Source: Chrysophaeum taylorii (lineage: Eukaryota > Sar > Pelagophyceae > Pelagomonadales > Pelagomonadaceae). From it: 64,000 bases of DNA. A program made the position numbers and the translations under genes. How positions within the stretch are numbered: the first letter of the stretch is position 1; each line of letters starts with the position of its first letter. The DNA is taken from NCBI GenBank assembly GCA_029834535.1, contig JAQMWT010000091.1, forward strand, positions 1 through 64,000, given 5' to 3'. Below the pieces are notes generated by a model, which saw only the letters and a list, made by a program, of their open reading frames with translations, was not told the origin of the DNA and made no database searches. This document shows, piece after piece, positions 1-12,004 of the stretch.

Positions 1-1735
1 GAAGGTTCGGGTGGGGGATGTTGTTCGTAATCGGGAGGCGATTTAGAAGTGAGATGAGGAAAGGTAAGTTTAGAAGAAACACGGACTTGGCCGTTCTCAG
101 GATTGAGGACAACACCAGCTAAGTGGTTAACATGGGGTGTGATTAAAGGGTTTATAACATTAGCACCACATAAGTAGATGGGGACGATATCGAGGTTCAT
201 ATTTATGAAATTCATTAGATTCCAGATGCAAATAACAAACAGAACCAAACGGTTTGAGGTAATCTTGTTGGGGAACATTACATTGGTCCAACAAGACTTG
301 TTGGGTCTTAGGACTTTATTATAAATACGTTCGAGAGAAACATTAGGAAGGAGATTGTACGATTGAACAGCATGTATAACAGCCCACGGGTAGTGTGGTG
401 CCGGATCTGTTGGGGGTGACCTTTATAGGATACATTAAGCACATGCCGGAGTCGTTTAGACGTAGCAGTTGCGATGACCAACAGCTGCTTCTACTTAATG
501 ATTAAACACATGTGAAATAGGGAGGAAAACAGACATATTAATACCATGTTCAACACGAAATGGAGTAGTAACGTGTGTTGAGACAAATGGGTCTAAAGAG
601 TCACAATAAATTTGTTCTAATTGTACATGAACATAGGCGGAGCAAAAGTTGCGAACAAACTCGAGGGCATTACAAAATTCGCTGGCATTGGTGGTACGAC
701 AAAGTACACTAACAAAAATTTAGACATGAGACATTTAAAGACTGTGATGTGGTGAAAAGCCCCATTCAGATAGGACAGATACGTAACCACCATCACATGC
801 CCAGGCTTCACCGGGTTGAAAAACTTTTCAAATGAAGGTTGCTTGGTGAGATGATGTGGATAGGGAAAACGTTTTTATGTAAGGTACAATCCACACAAAC
901 GTACGGTGGGCACATCTGAAGGATGATGTCCCGGACTGGCAATAACCCGAACAGCTTTTATAGCCTGCAGAGTCACTAGAATGGTAATGTTGTGAAAATT
1001 GGTAGCACGTCGCTGGAGCGTCTCGAAACGCGAGAGTGCCTCTGGCATGGACTTTTCTGTCAAATGAACATGTTTTTCATGTAATTCTCTTGAAGTTATG
1101 AAGGGAATATGTTTCAATTTGTAGGAGATGATGTATCTGCGGATGAGATGTTAGACAAGAAAGACGTGAGCCACTGAATCGAGATGAAATAGTGGAAGTT
1201 CGTGGTTGGAAGAGATATTGTCAAAACATTGGAAGACTTCATTAGAAATGTATAACATTGTGATATAACTCTGGTTTAATATTAAGGATGTGTCAGTGGA
1301 AATATGTTTGTGAAAAGGCTGACCTATAGTTTTGGTTAGAAGCGTGATCAGGGTCAAAAGATGGTGATAACATTAATTTGCGCAGATCATAGACTATCTG
1401 ACACAGTGTGTATAAATTACGTGATAGGTTCCAGCAGGAATAGCATTAGCAATTATGTCACAGCAAGGTCCGGGGACAACGACGGGGAAATTAATTTGGT
1501 ACGCTGTGAAGTTATTGGCGCGTGCCAGTTCGCGGATGAATAATTGTCGAATGCGATCAAGCCGTAGATCGTGGATCACATGTTGGCAAATCCACGAATG
1601 GTGGGGTAGGTGTGAATAGAATGAGGAACTTTGGCTACATCTTTCTATCACTAGATGTGATGAAGCCAGATACCTGCTTTGAGACAGATGCATGTCCTCG
1701 AAGCAATGATTTTATCGATAATTCAAGATGATTTG
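1..1735 (-). pseudogene. Family 1 copia pol fragment: methyltransferase C-terminus and integrase
   Basis: Read on the minus strand from about 1,730 down, this fragment starts with the C-terminal part of the retrotransposon's cytosine methyltransferase (motif IX/X region near 1,400-1,560). It then runs through the integrase zinc finger (FCVDC-type C-x2-C) and the integrase core with ACDGGYVS. It leaves the window in the linker before reverse transcriptase. Frameshifts break it into short pieces. Its twin on the plus strand at 19,160-20,912 is better preserved. The upstream end is cut by the family 2 LTR at about 1,740. Confidence 0.85.
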
Positions 1736-1739
1736 ATGA

Positions 1740-2530
1740 TTTGTCTTGGTGCAGAGAAATCTGATGCCTCCTACCCTTATCCGTCCGTTGAGAGCGCGAT
1801 CTCTTCCTTACCCTTCTTCTTCTTAACTACACAATCAATTAGTCCTCTGATTTGTGCTCAAGCTCATCATCATGGTCTAGCGCGTCCGAGGAATGTAGCA
1901 CTATACACTCCCTTTCTCGTGTAGTTCAAGATGCCGCCTGTCGTGTTCTGAGAATATAGGGAACATACCTTTCATTCCCGAATTAACCTTCCAGTCGTTC
2001 ATGATGAGACGGGATGGTTTCCCAGGTGACTTACCACTGCATGCTTAATGCTCTGGGTTATGGGCCCAGGCGGGTCCCTGAGAGCCATGTGTTAAAACGT
2101 GCACGTAACCTATGGGTTTGGACTGTTACCGCGCCAGTCCAGCCTCGCCACGCAAACACGCTTGTTTATACAACGCCATTACCAGGGCTGTATATAGCAT
2201 ATTTTGCACACGTGATCGTGTAACCTTGTGCACCTGTTCATAGTATCGTGTTGTCATGTTAATGTTGATGTGTGTGTAAGTTGGCTAACCTGTACTCTTG
2301 CACATGTTATGGAATATTTTGGGTACGTCCACTCGTACATTCCATGACAATGCACTTACCAAGCTCCTTGAGAGCACCAAAATAACCAGCTGCCATGAGT
2401 GACTACGCTTAGCGGCACTACTCTGGACTCACAGCTTGCACAGTTGTCAAATAGACATTTTTCCATCGATAACGCATGAGTGTACATAGACACCGATAGA
2501 CAGACCCCTTAGAATGTCTAGACAGTGTCA
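1740..2530 (+). repeat. Family 2 copia 5' LTR and leader
   Basis: This non-coding stretch precedes the family 2 gag. It repeats in reverse complement at 18,400-19,155, and its outer part is also present, diverged, at 39,525-39,905 (the shared block includes GCTCATCATCATGGTCTAGCGCG). The position directly upstream of gag and the recurrence at several element starts identify it as LTR plus untranslated leader. The matching 3' LTR is not in the window, so exact ends are unknown. Confidence 0.7.
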
Positions 2531-2568
2531 ACTGCGTGACTGAACCCACAGGTTCCCCGTCAACTGCT

Positions 2569-5333
2569 ATGGCAGAACACGCAGCACGAGCCGCACCCAA
2601 GGCGATCACAGGTGCGGACATACTGAAGCTCGAAGCTCCTGTAGTTGAGTTTCTCAACGAAGGAAATCGATTTCAGCTTCAGACCCGCAAGGTATCCTTG
2701 CAAATTAAGCATATTCAACAATTATTACGGTCCAGTCATGCCGATGCCTTCCTCGAGTACGACTCGTACGAAGCATACACTCGGTCATGCAAGGACTACG
2801 AGATCCTCCGGAATCAAATTCTCGATCGCGTTTTCCTGGAATGGAAGACCGATAGGGCTGCTGATCTCCAGCTGTTGATGAATTGCCCCCTGAGTATCAG
2901 GAATGGCACTTCACCAATGAAGCTTTCCCAACTTACCTGACGCAGAAGTAGCTCAGCTAGCTACTGTCTGTTACGACAATGAAGTCAAGGCATTACGCCC
3001 TGAAATCAATCTTCGTTTCTTAGAAGAGGAACGAATCTTAAATCGCGCGCACCCGAAAGCATTAGCTTTTGACACCCGCGTTCGTGCCCCTGTTACCATG
3101 TTTTCGTTAACTGCTGCTGATTGGCACACTTATCAGAACACGTATGCTACATTCTTTACTTCAATCTTGAAAGTGTTGGAAAACCAGCACTTGCGGCCTG
3201 GCCCGCCATCAATGAGGTGTATAACAAAAGTTATTTGCCCAACAAGGCTCGCGCCATTATGCTCATTGCCTTTAGTCACTACGAGTCTGTTACGACTACT
3301 GATGTGTCCTACCTGAAACAGCAGTTTAACTCTGTTGTTTATAATCCTAACTGGTATGTCCATGTCTTTATTGAAGCTGTCCTAGCATTTAGGCAAATCT
3401 CTTACCAACTTAACCAGGAAGAGACTGACCTTCAATTCGACTTTGGTACTCTTTGTAGAAAATTTATGAAGAGATACATCGGCATTATGCCGATAATACC
3501 AGCAACAATCGTTACGATCGTGGTTGGGTAGACTGGTGTTATATGTATGAAACTCGATCTTCATCTCGGCCTGTGCCAGACGCTGAACGATTGTGTCACC
3601 CTACCAACCCTAGCTATATCTTAGAATACGCATTAGACTTATATAATGTAGTATCAAATGGGTCGAACAAAAGACGCTTAGAACGCCCTGTTTCTTGGCA
3701 ACCTGTTGAAGGTTTGACACCACAACCAAAACGAAATTACTACTGACAAACACGCTGGATCTATCAGACAAAGTCTGACTCAAACTGCAAACACGCTTGC
3801 GTCCATTACTTCTTCTCAACCTGGAACATCCCCACGTTTAACGCTAGACGCTCGTAACTCTAACGATGCACGCCAGCCTTTCTCTCGCAGCGACTTATCG
3901 TATTATCGTTCTGGTGATTCTTATGTCACCAAGAAAACTGCTGGACAGTCCCATGACCGTCCAATTTACCCTCGCACTTTCGACAGGTCCTCTCGATCTA
4001 ATATGAAATTATTGGACCGAACGAAGCACACCATAAATACACTGCAAGAGCAGTGTAGTGAACTTACGAAGCATGTGACAGATAATGATATCACGGCTCA
4101 GCTACAACAGAACATCACCAAGTTATTTGAGACTCTGTTGCAATCCGCCGATATTCTATCAACCACATCTACTGAGGACAATGGTGACTTACTTCGTCTA
4201 AACGAACAACTCATGTTCGCAGAAGACATCATTTATGATGTAGACGTTCATCTATCCTCGACCGAAAAGTCGTTAAACTACGTGGAGCCACAACATCATA
4301 CTGTTGCTACTGCTCCCACAATGGCAACTCCTCCTACTACAGATACCAAGAATGCCTCCAACACACAGGGTAATCCCTCTGATATAGTGCCTAACTTCTT
4401 TACTGCTTCCGCCATCTCGGCGTTACCACCAGCGTTACTGTCTTCGCTATCTTCACAGGTCCAACGAGCCATTAACCAACCACAAGCCGAAACCACAATG
4501 GATGTCGATAAGACCTCGCTATCATCATTTGATGAGAAGCACGGCATGGCTGATGAGGCTGACGAACCATCAGCACCTGTTCAACCGATTATCATTCCAA
4601 CTCACTTGTTATTTCTGGAGAACTTCTTCACTGCCAGCCTCTCCACTACTTGCCCGCATTCGGAAAATGCACTTCTAACGAAATATATGAAGGTAAACAG
4701 CGTCCCCCAACATTGTTCCTTTTTATATTTTGACTCTTGTGCTACCATATCGTTAATGTCCGCTACGACTATGCGATTCCAAATCACATTATTCCACTGG
4801 ATCCCAAATACGCACCGATTATTATACAAACTGCCACTGGACAACAACGTGCCTCACATATGATGTTAACACGTAACATAGTTGTCCCACTACCAGATCA
4901 TCCACAAATCGGTTACGTGAAGATTGACTTCGCTTTGTGTCTTCAGCCTGTGCACAACCGACATCTCGCTATATTGAGCATGCTCGAGTGGAACCAGACG
5001 AACTTGACCACTGTGTTCAGTGATCGATCTGAGCCAAAGCTCAGCGCTGTCACGAGCCGCATAGACAAAGATGTGCGTATTCCCATACATTACGTAGCAT
5101 CTAACTTGCCTGCTCTCCCTTGTCTCACCTACAACATCGCCCGCGACAAGCAACTCGAACTACGCTCCCTCGCATTTCCGCTCAAGCGATACCACGAAAA
5201 CAGGGATCTACTGGCATATTATAACTATCTCCTCAAGAGAGTTTTACCAGATCGCCCGTGGATTCGCCCTTTGGTTCTTAATCTTCGGAAACAGAACAAA
5301 TTCGTTCAGCAAAACACTCCGCCATTAACATGA
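2569..5333 (+). pseudogene. Family 2 copia gag-protease (left copy)
   Basis: Encodes the capsid-type Gag followed by the aspartic protease of the polyprotein. The start at ATG 2,569 (MAEHAARAAPK) is chosen because the next residues, ITGADILKLE, align with the family 1 start at 34,363. Gag is split by indels near 2,880, 3,150-3,200, 3,480 and 3,750. The protease follows the acidic linker, with active-site sequence FDSCATIS near 4,730 in place of the usual D-S-G-A, and is frameshifted at about 4,760. The frame ends at TGA 5,331-5,333, directly abutting ATG 5,334. No CCHC zinc knuckle is visible. The right-arm copy (15,520-18,309) is less damaged. Confidence 0.85.
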
Positions 5334-7440
5334 ATGCTTTCTCGCCCAGTGTTTCTCTCACAAGAGCCCAATCTTCGCAAACCCTCTGTCATGTTACTTT
5401 GTTCTGGTTTGTCAACCCCAGCGTTCCTGTCTCAAGCCACTAATGACCTAGGCTTAAATATCAATGTAAAAGTTGTTGTTGAGTCTGATGATACGCTTGT
5501 GCGCATGTTACGCCACCGTTTTCCTACAGTATTATTATTTGAATCTTTACCCGCCTTTATTAACCATCACCACATCTCACCAGAGGAAAGGCGCAAATTT
5601 TATTGCGATATTATTGAGATAACTCCTCCATGCACTAACAGGAATCTACTAAAGCAGCATAAGACCGAAGACTTACAGCCTGCTCGACGACTCTGTTCGA
5701 CAGCATGCTGTCTGTCATCTTCTCCAACCCTTGGTACTACTGGCTGAGATGACACCACCCACAAGTACTGTCATCAAGACCACATAAATGTGGCCAATCT
5801 CATCCATGCCACACTCGATTACTGTGTCGATGTTGTTGACAGGTTCCCGACCTACCTATGTGGCGACTACCAATCTAGGGAAAGATGGATCTGCATCGCA
5901 CGCAGGTATTCTACTGGACCAATCAACATACTTTCATGGCCTATCCACCACCCGCCCTTCTTTAAGATCGTGGATGACATACAAGCCATTCCTAAACGAC
6001 TTTGGCTATCCAAGGATATCGCCAAAGACTGGATCCGGTGTTCCCCGATCCCCAGATGTCCCCGTTCCTAAAACGTTTGCACCTTACTCTCGCACTGGTT
6101 CTGTTCAGCTTACTATGACTGACCTTGAAACACTCAATTTGTTATTTCTCGCCTTCACTCACAACAGGCTCACGAGCAACACACTCTGTTCAATCCGAGT
6201 GTACTTATCATCAGCTGTGTTTCAAACGCTCCTCCATGGACCACTGCCACATGCAACTAATCCATTGCGTGTCAAGGCCTTCTTCCATACTATATAACGT
6301 GTTCGCCAGATTGCACACTAACTCACCCACTCCTGTGTCCTATTACATAACCGTTTTCGAAACTGACCAACCGTCACATAGGTTACCTGCCCTCCATCAA
6401 CATCACACAACACCTACTTCTTAACCGGTGGTCACCACACTGACGGCAAGCTCACCATAGAAGACGCCGCCACCAAATATCATGCTTCCATTGACGCGTT
6501 CGGGAGCACGTATACGTTACTGCCTCCAACGTCCCCGCGACAGAGACAGATCTATATATTTGGAGCCGTTTATGGGTTACTTGTGGATAATCCAAGCCCT
6601 TCCTCAAGTTGGCTCCGCTGCCGCCTATGGCACCGCCATACAAGCTCTTTCCAGATGCTCTTGTGATGCCTGGCTGCCTTACCTAAAGGCCACCGACAAT
6701 TCTTTCGATTACAAGGATTCTCATTTTGCTCTGGAAGATCACCACTTATCCTAACTAACTAACTAACTTCCGACCTCTCCCGAGCATGCCAGGCCGACCG
6801 ACCATCCAGTCCGGAATCACGGGCCTGTAAACGAGGAGCGCCAAATCGGTCAGCGGATGACCATCAAGCTTGTCGCCATGCGACGAGGAGACCGCGATAT
6901 GACTGACAACCAACTCGTCGATAACCTTGTCTTCGCATACCCGTCCCACTGCGAACGTTCCGGCTGCCAACCGGCCCGCCACAGATGCCAACCGCCACGG
7001 ATGCCCTCCCTACTCATTCATGAGGCACCGTCCTCCATCGTAACCGGATCGGCATCCGAGATCCACTTATCCCATAGTCGCTATAGGTATCTTCGTGGAA
7101 GTGACCGCAAACTCGGCTCTAAAATCCACTCCATGCTTGCTCCATTGCCCACCGTCGGGGTATGCAAACATTATCTTACTCGACCCTCGCAACGGAAACT
7201 ACGCTATCCCACTCGACCGGGTTGATTCGTGCTAACAACCACACAAACAACAGGTCTTTCCTCTTGTCTCTTCGCCACGACCTTTGCTGCGACATGCTCA
7301 GCAATGCTCTGCCTGCCGGTACGTACAGCACACTGTACAAGCACCTCTCGCTCCTCGTTGCCGATATTAAATCCCTTATGTTGGACCCTACCTTCCAACA
7401 TACTGCTGCCGTGACGAAGAAATCCTATGTATCCATCTTC
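5334..7440 (+). pseudogene. Family 2 retrotransposon C5 cytosine methyltransferase (left copy)
   Basis: Would methylate cytosine C5 in DNA using SAM. Visible motifs: a motif I-like VMLLCSGLSTPAF early in the ORF; motif IV ITPPCTNRN with the catalytic Cys at about 5,625-5,650; a motif VI region damaged by a frameshift near 5,680; motif VIII with Q-x-R-x-R near 5,870; and a motif X-like SNALPAGTY near 7,300-7,320. It directly follows the TGA ending gag-protease and lies in front of integrase. It is broken by several indels and by the SINE-like insertion at 6,752-7,062. The family assignment rests on the motif order, which is the same in three other copies here. Confidence 0.8.
6752..7062 (-). 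mobile_element. SINE/LINE-tail element, type A (copy A1)
   Basis: A short non-LTR-type insertion ending in a (TTAG)n tail, seen as CTAACTAACTAACT on the plus strand at 6,752. It is flanked by the target-site duplication CCACTTATCC at 6,742-6,751 and 7,063-7,072. It interrupts the methyltransferase. The same insertion is in the right arm at 13,698-14,068, so it predates the inverted duplication. The 5' end is slightly shortened in this copy. Confidence 0.85.
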
Positions 7441-7447
7441 ATGACCT

Positions 7448-10129
7448 TTGATCCGGCCTCCACCACGTGCAGCACAGATACCTTGTCTTTGGCACAAGCC
7501 TTCAAGTGACCCTGCTGCGCACCAGGATGACGACGCACCGCCTCCTCCTGCCTTGGACACCGAACTCAAGTTCGATGTTCGGCGCAAACGTCATATCCCC
7601 GCTCATCCCATTCCTCGCAAGTCCTTCGCACACGGATCCGCTGAGTATCTCAACGCCAAAGAACGTGCCAATCGCTACCGGGTGCACCACTGCCCCGACA
7701 ACGTTGCAGCCAAGGCCCCCAACGTACTGGCTCGCCCTGGCTTCTCTGCCTCAGACATACCGTATCGCGACTTATGCACCGACTGCATCGCGCACAACAA
7801 GCGCCACCCGCACAAGCACTTCAATCCGACCAAGCCCTCTTTTGAGCAAACTCACAAAGCCGGCGAAGTCTGGGCGTGCGACGGCGGCTATGTGACAATT
7901 CCATCAGAATGGGGAGGCTTCACACATATCATTGTGTTCAAAGAACTTATCTCGAAGTTTCTCTTGGTGTACTTTACACGCACCACCAACGCCGCGGAGT
8001 TCACTTAAGCTCTGGACTTTGTGTATGACTTTTGTCGTACACAACTCAACGTACACTTGTGCACCCTCTACTCCGATGCCTTCAAGCCCTACTTTAGCCA
8101 GCACATTACCTCCCCGTACCGCGTCGATAAGGGCATTCAGCTCATCGCTTTCCCGCCGTACATGCACCACTTTAACTTTGAAGTTGAGTCAGCCATCGGC
8201 TTCATCGCCTCCGCCTCCTCAACTCGCCTTCGCTCTCTCCTTAATGCTCATTATCGTGGCTCCAATATCGTGGAACCAGCCATCATGTTCCCCTGGGCGG
8301 TGACACACACCATCCAAAGCTACAACCTTCTCCCGAACGCCACGCTCGAGCGCATTCACCATGCTATCCTGAGTCCGCAACAGCTACTCTACAATCAACT
8401 GAGCACTCCCCAGCATGACATGCTCAAGATCTTCGGCGCTGAATGCTACCTTCTATTGGAACCCCACGAGCACCACAAGTGGGAACCGTGCCGCCGCAAA
8501 TACTTATATCTATGTTGCGCCAACGCGCAAAACCCGCTCGTCTCCCCACGTGTTGACCATATTGCCGACGTCGTCCTCAACCCTGAAAACGGACAAATCC
8601 GTGTTTCGTCCAAGCTGCAATTCCTCTACATGCTCCAGCATCCTACTCCTGATCCTGAACTTGCTCCTCCGCCTCACGCTCCTCCCGCGCCTTTCTCGCT
8701 CACACCCCACGCTGCTATCCAAGACCATTTCATTCAGAGGGGGCACGGACACCTCATCCTCATAGGGGCACTCTCCACCTCCCTCAGCTCCTTCTTCGTC
8801 CCCTGCTCCCGCTTCTTCCCCCCTTCCGACGCTCCCGTCGACGATTCTGGCTCTATGCCACCGCCGCCCTTGCTTCCTTCTTACAAAGACCTTTTTGCAC
8901 AAGATGACCTCATTCTTGTCCCAGGTTCCAAACAACCTAACAACCGCAAGGCAACCTCCATGAAAAATATCCAAGCCCGGCTGCAAGCGTCTACTATTGG
9001 TGCTTACAAAGCCGCTGGTGGCAAACTCGCCGATTTCCGCTGGGATCTTCGCCACCACTTTCTTACGTTCAAGTCGCCCGCCCTCTCCGCCCTACATATC
9101 AATGGTGGTATCCTCTGGTCTGCTATCTGCACAGAGGGAGAACATGCGTTGTTAGCTCGTCTTCTTCTCCCGTTGCGCACTGACTTACTTGCCCGTTACC
9201 CTCACGTCGATGGTTACTTCGCCCACGCTAAGTGCGCATCCAGCATCCCAGCCGCAACCTTTCTAACTGCTGATGGTTCACCTACGCGCTCCATTCCTCA
9301 GCCTCTTTTAGCTGCGTTCACTGAACACGCTGCTGCCTTTGGCATTTCTTTCTTACAATATGCACTTACGTATCTCGCGCCGACCAGCTTTATCGATCAC
9401 AACTCCTCCGAGTTTGGCGCTAATTCTGCATCTCTGGCTGACTTGGAGGAATACCTTCTGGTCTCTACAGAGTATATCACCCAGGTCTTACATGCCGACC
9501 CTACTATCCATATTCAACTGGAATCTGCTTCCTCTACCCTCCCTACTGACGCTGTTTCCGCTTACCCCGAAGTCGCGCACACTGCCTCGACCGCAACGTC
9601 GTTAAACTATAATTCACCAGCCACTGTTGGTCCTGACGAATATAAGATCCAAGAAGCGGACGTTTCCATCGACGAATATAAACTTAAGTGCCTCCACGGT
9701 ATGTCGCCTGAAGACAGGCACGCCTACCTCAAGGCCATCGCCAAGGAACTCCACGACATTATCCGCTTTGGCTGCTTCAAACTTTCCTTACCCGACGGTG
9801 TCTCTCGTCCTATTGACAGCAGGATGGTGCTGAAGATTAAAACAGACTCTGCAGGCAAATACGTTAAGCACAAGGCTCGCCTCGTGCTACGTGGCTTCCT
9901 AGCATCTCTTGGCGCCGATTTCTTTGGCACCTTCAGCCCAATGGCCACAATGACCGCAATCCGGGTACTACTGCTATTGCAGCATACAAGCAATTGCCTG
10001 TCTACCATGCAGACGTCCCGAACGCCTTCGTTCAGTCTGACATTGGTGCCAACGTCTATGTTCAGTGACGGCATCAAGCTTATCGACCCTATGACGCTAA
10101 GTACAAGGGCCGACGCCTACCGAAACTGA
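7448..10129 (+). pseudogene. Family 2 copia integrase and reverse transcriptase, left copy
   Basis: The first part (7,448-8,008) holds the integrase zinc finger ending LCTDCIAHNK and the core start VWACDGGYV. A stop at 8,006 separates it from a 702 aa frame (8,021-10,129), which carries the second core Asp (LYSDAFKPYF), the core Glu (NFEVESA), the variable linker, and the start of reverse transcriptase (KHKARLVLRGFLASLGADFF, then FSPMA). A frameshift near 9,990 ends the frame inside RT. A TATSLNYNSP motif at about 9,590 lies between integrase and RT. Neighbours are the methyltransferase upstream and the palindrome spacer downstream. Confidence 0.88.
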
Positions 10130-10926
10130 AGTCACTTTATGGACTTCGGCAATCACCATCTCTTTGGAACAAAGAGATAGAATAAACGCTTCTTCCGTAG
10201 CCTTGGCTACAAGCGCCTATTCGGTCTTGCCTATATGCTCGAGTATCCGCACATGCTAAGTTCGTCGTATGCAGTCTGTCTGTAGACGACATTGCTATTG
10301 TGTCCAATGATGACACTCTTCGTACTGAGTTACAGGATCCCCTCCAACGGTATGCTGTAGAGCAGTTTGAACCTGTCCATACCCTCCTAGGCATGCGTGT
10401 GTGTCGCACATCTGATGGATCCATTTCTCTGGATGTGCAAGCCAAGCGATGAACTCTTCGCTGATCATCCCTGTCTTGCAGCAACTAACTCCGCTTAAAT
10501 ATCCATGTCCTCGTCCTTCAAGTATAAGATGGCTCCCAGCTCTGAAACAGAGTTGTACATCAACTCGCACTTTGCACCCTCCTTGGCAAGCTGGTGTTCA
10601 TGCAAGTGGCCTGCAGACCTGACTTCTCGCAAGCCTTGGGCAGATGTTCGCGTGGTATGCATGCACCCACGTACGTTAATGTCCAAATGCTAGAACACCT
10701 GCTCCGCTACCTGAGGAAGCCGGAAAACCGCTCACTTCGCCTCTGGTTTCATCCTAAAGGTAATGCTATTGAAGCTCACCTTCGCACTGTCTCCGCTAAT
10801 CGAATTGATCTCTCCACTGTGGTTGACTACCAACCGCAGGATGTATCCACTGGACAGTTTGATCCCTTAGTTGCCATGGTTGACGCTGACAATAGGACGA
10901 GACACCGTCGGGTAAGGAAAGTTTGA
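10130..10926 (+). pseudogene. Family 2 copia RT palm and RNase H start, palindrome spacer
   Basis: Unique spacer between the inverted arms. It continues RT in broken frames: RLPKLKSLYGLRQSP, the catalytic block CLSVDDIAIVS (S-V-D-D, the copia equivalent of Y-V-D-D) near 10,275-10,305, LLGMRVCRTSDG near 10,385, then CRPDFSQALGRCSRGMH and LRYLRKPENRSLRLW. The RNase H domain begins with VAMVDADN at about 10,870-10,895, exactly where the palindrome starts, so the rest of RNase H and the 3' LTR are missing. Confidence 0.85.
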
Positions 10927-12004
10927 AGCAGCCAAAGCGGATAATGTCGTGGAGTTCCTTGGCGATGAGGTAGGCGTGCCTGTTTCCAGGCGACAAACCG
11001 TGGAGGCATAAGTTTATATTCGTCAATGGAAACGTCTGCTTCTTGGACCTTATGTCAGGACCAACTTCGTGGCTGGTGAATTATAGTTTAGCGACGTTGC
11101 GGTCGAGCAGTGTGCGCGACTTCGGGATAATCGGAAACAACGTCAGTGGAGGGTAGGAAGCGTTCCAGTTGAATATGGATATAGGGTCGGCATGTAAGAC
11201 CTGGGTGATATACTCTGTAGAGACCAGAAGGTATTCCTCAAGTCAACAGAGATGCAGAATTAGCGCCAAACTCGGAGGGATTGTGATCGATAAAAACTGG
11301 TCGGCGCCAGATACGTAAGTGCATATTGTAGAAAATGCCAAAGGCAGCAGCGTGTTCAGTGAACGCAGCTAAAGAGGCTGAGGAATGGAGCGCGTAGGTG
11401 AACCATCAGCAGTTAGAAAAGGTTGCGGCTGGGATGCTGGATGCGCACTTAGCGTGGGCAGTAACCATCGACGTGAGGGTAACGGGCAAGTAAGTCAGTG
11501 CGCAACGGGAGAAGAAGACGGGTTAACAACGCATGTGTCCCCCTCTGAGCAGATAGCAGACCAGAGGATACCACCATTGATATGTAGGGCGGAGAGGGCG
11601 GGCGACTTAGGAATGGTGGCGAAGATCCCAGCGGAAATCGGCGAGTTTACCACCAGCGGCTTTGTAACACAATGAGCGCTTGCAGCCGGGCTTGGATATT
11701 TCATGGTTGCCTTGCGGTTGTTAGGTTGTTTGGAACCTGGGACAAGAATGAGGTCATCTTGTGCAAAAAGATCTTTGTAAGAAGGAAGCAAGGGCGGTGG
11801 TGGCATAGAGCCAGAATCGTCGACGGGTGCGTCGGAAGGGGGGGTAGAAACAGGAGCAGGGGACGAAGAAGGACCGGAGGGAGGTGGAGAGTGCCCCCTC
11901 TGAGGATGAGGTGTCCGTGTCCCCCTCTGAATGAAATGGTTTGGATAGCAGCGTGGGGTGAGCGAGAAGGCGCGGAGGAGCGTGAGCGGAGGGCAAGTTC
12001 AGGA
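10893..12004 (-). pseudogene. Family 2 integrase-RT linker and RT start, right copy
   Basis: Minus-strand counterpart of about 8,700-9,820. Recognisable short frames are the linker (PPPPLLPSYKDLFAQDDLIL at 11,750-11,806), the reversed TATSLNYNS motif at 11,084-11,104, and the RT approach IAKELHDIIRFGCFKLSLPDGVS at 10,910-10,985. Many indels split it. It stops at the palindrome junction, so no RT catalytic core is present in this copy. Confidence 0.8.

Larger units (their letters stand above)
1..9822. repeat. Left arm of giant inverted duplication
   Basis: This segment is matched, in reverse complement and with only small indels and point differences, by 10,891-20,912. Position 1 corresponds to about 20,912, the gag start at 2,569 to 18,309, the TGA-ATG at 5,331 to 15,522, and the end near 9,822 to about 10,891. 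The arm includes the junction where family 2 LTR sequence breaks family 1 pol (about 1,740). The same junction occurs in the other arm, so the arms are copies of one segment and not two independent insertions. The arm may extend left of the window. Confidence 0.93.

Noticed and set aside
5334-7440. Restriction-modification type methyltransferase
   Set aside because: No restriction enzyme or specificity gene nearby; the domain is embedded between retrotransposon protease and integrase.
9823-10890. Palindrome as a pure sequencing fold-back artefact
   Set aside because: A missing-adapter read would have no unique spacer, whereas 1.07 kb of coherent RT sequence lies between the arms, and there are substitutions as well as indels between arms. 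Not fully excluded without reads.
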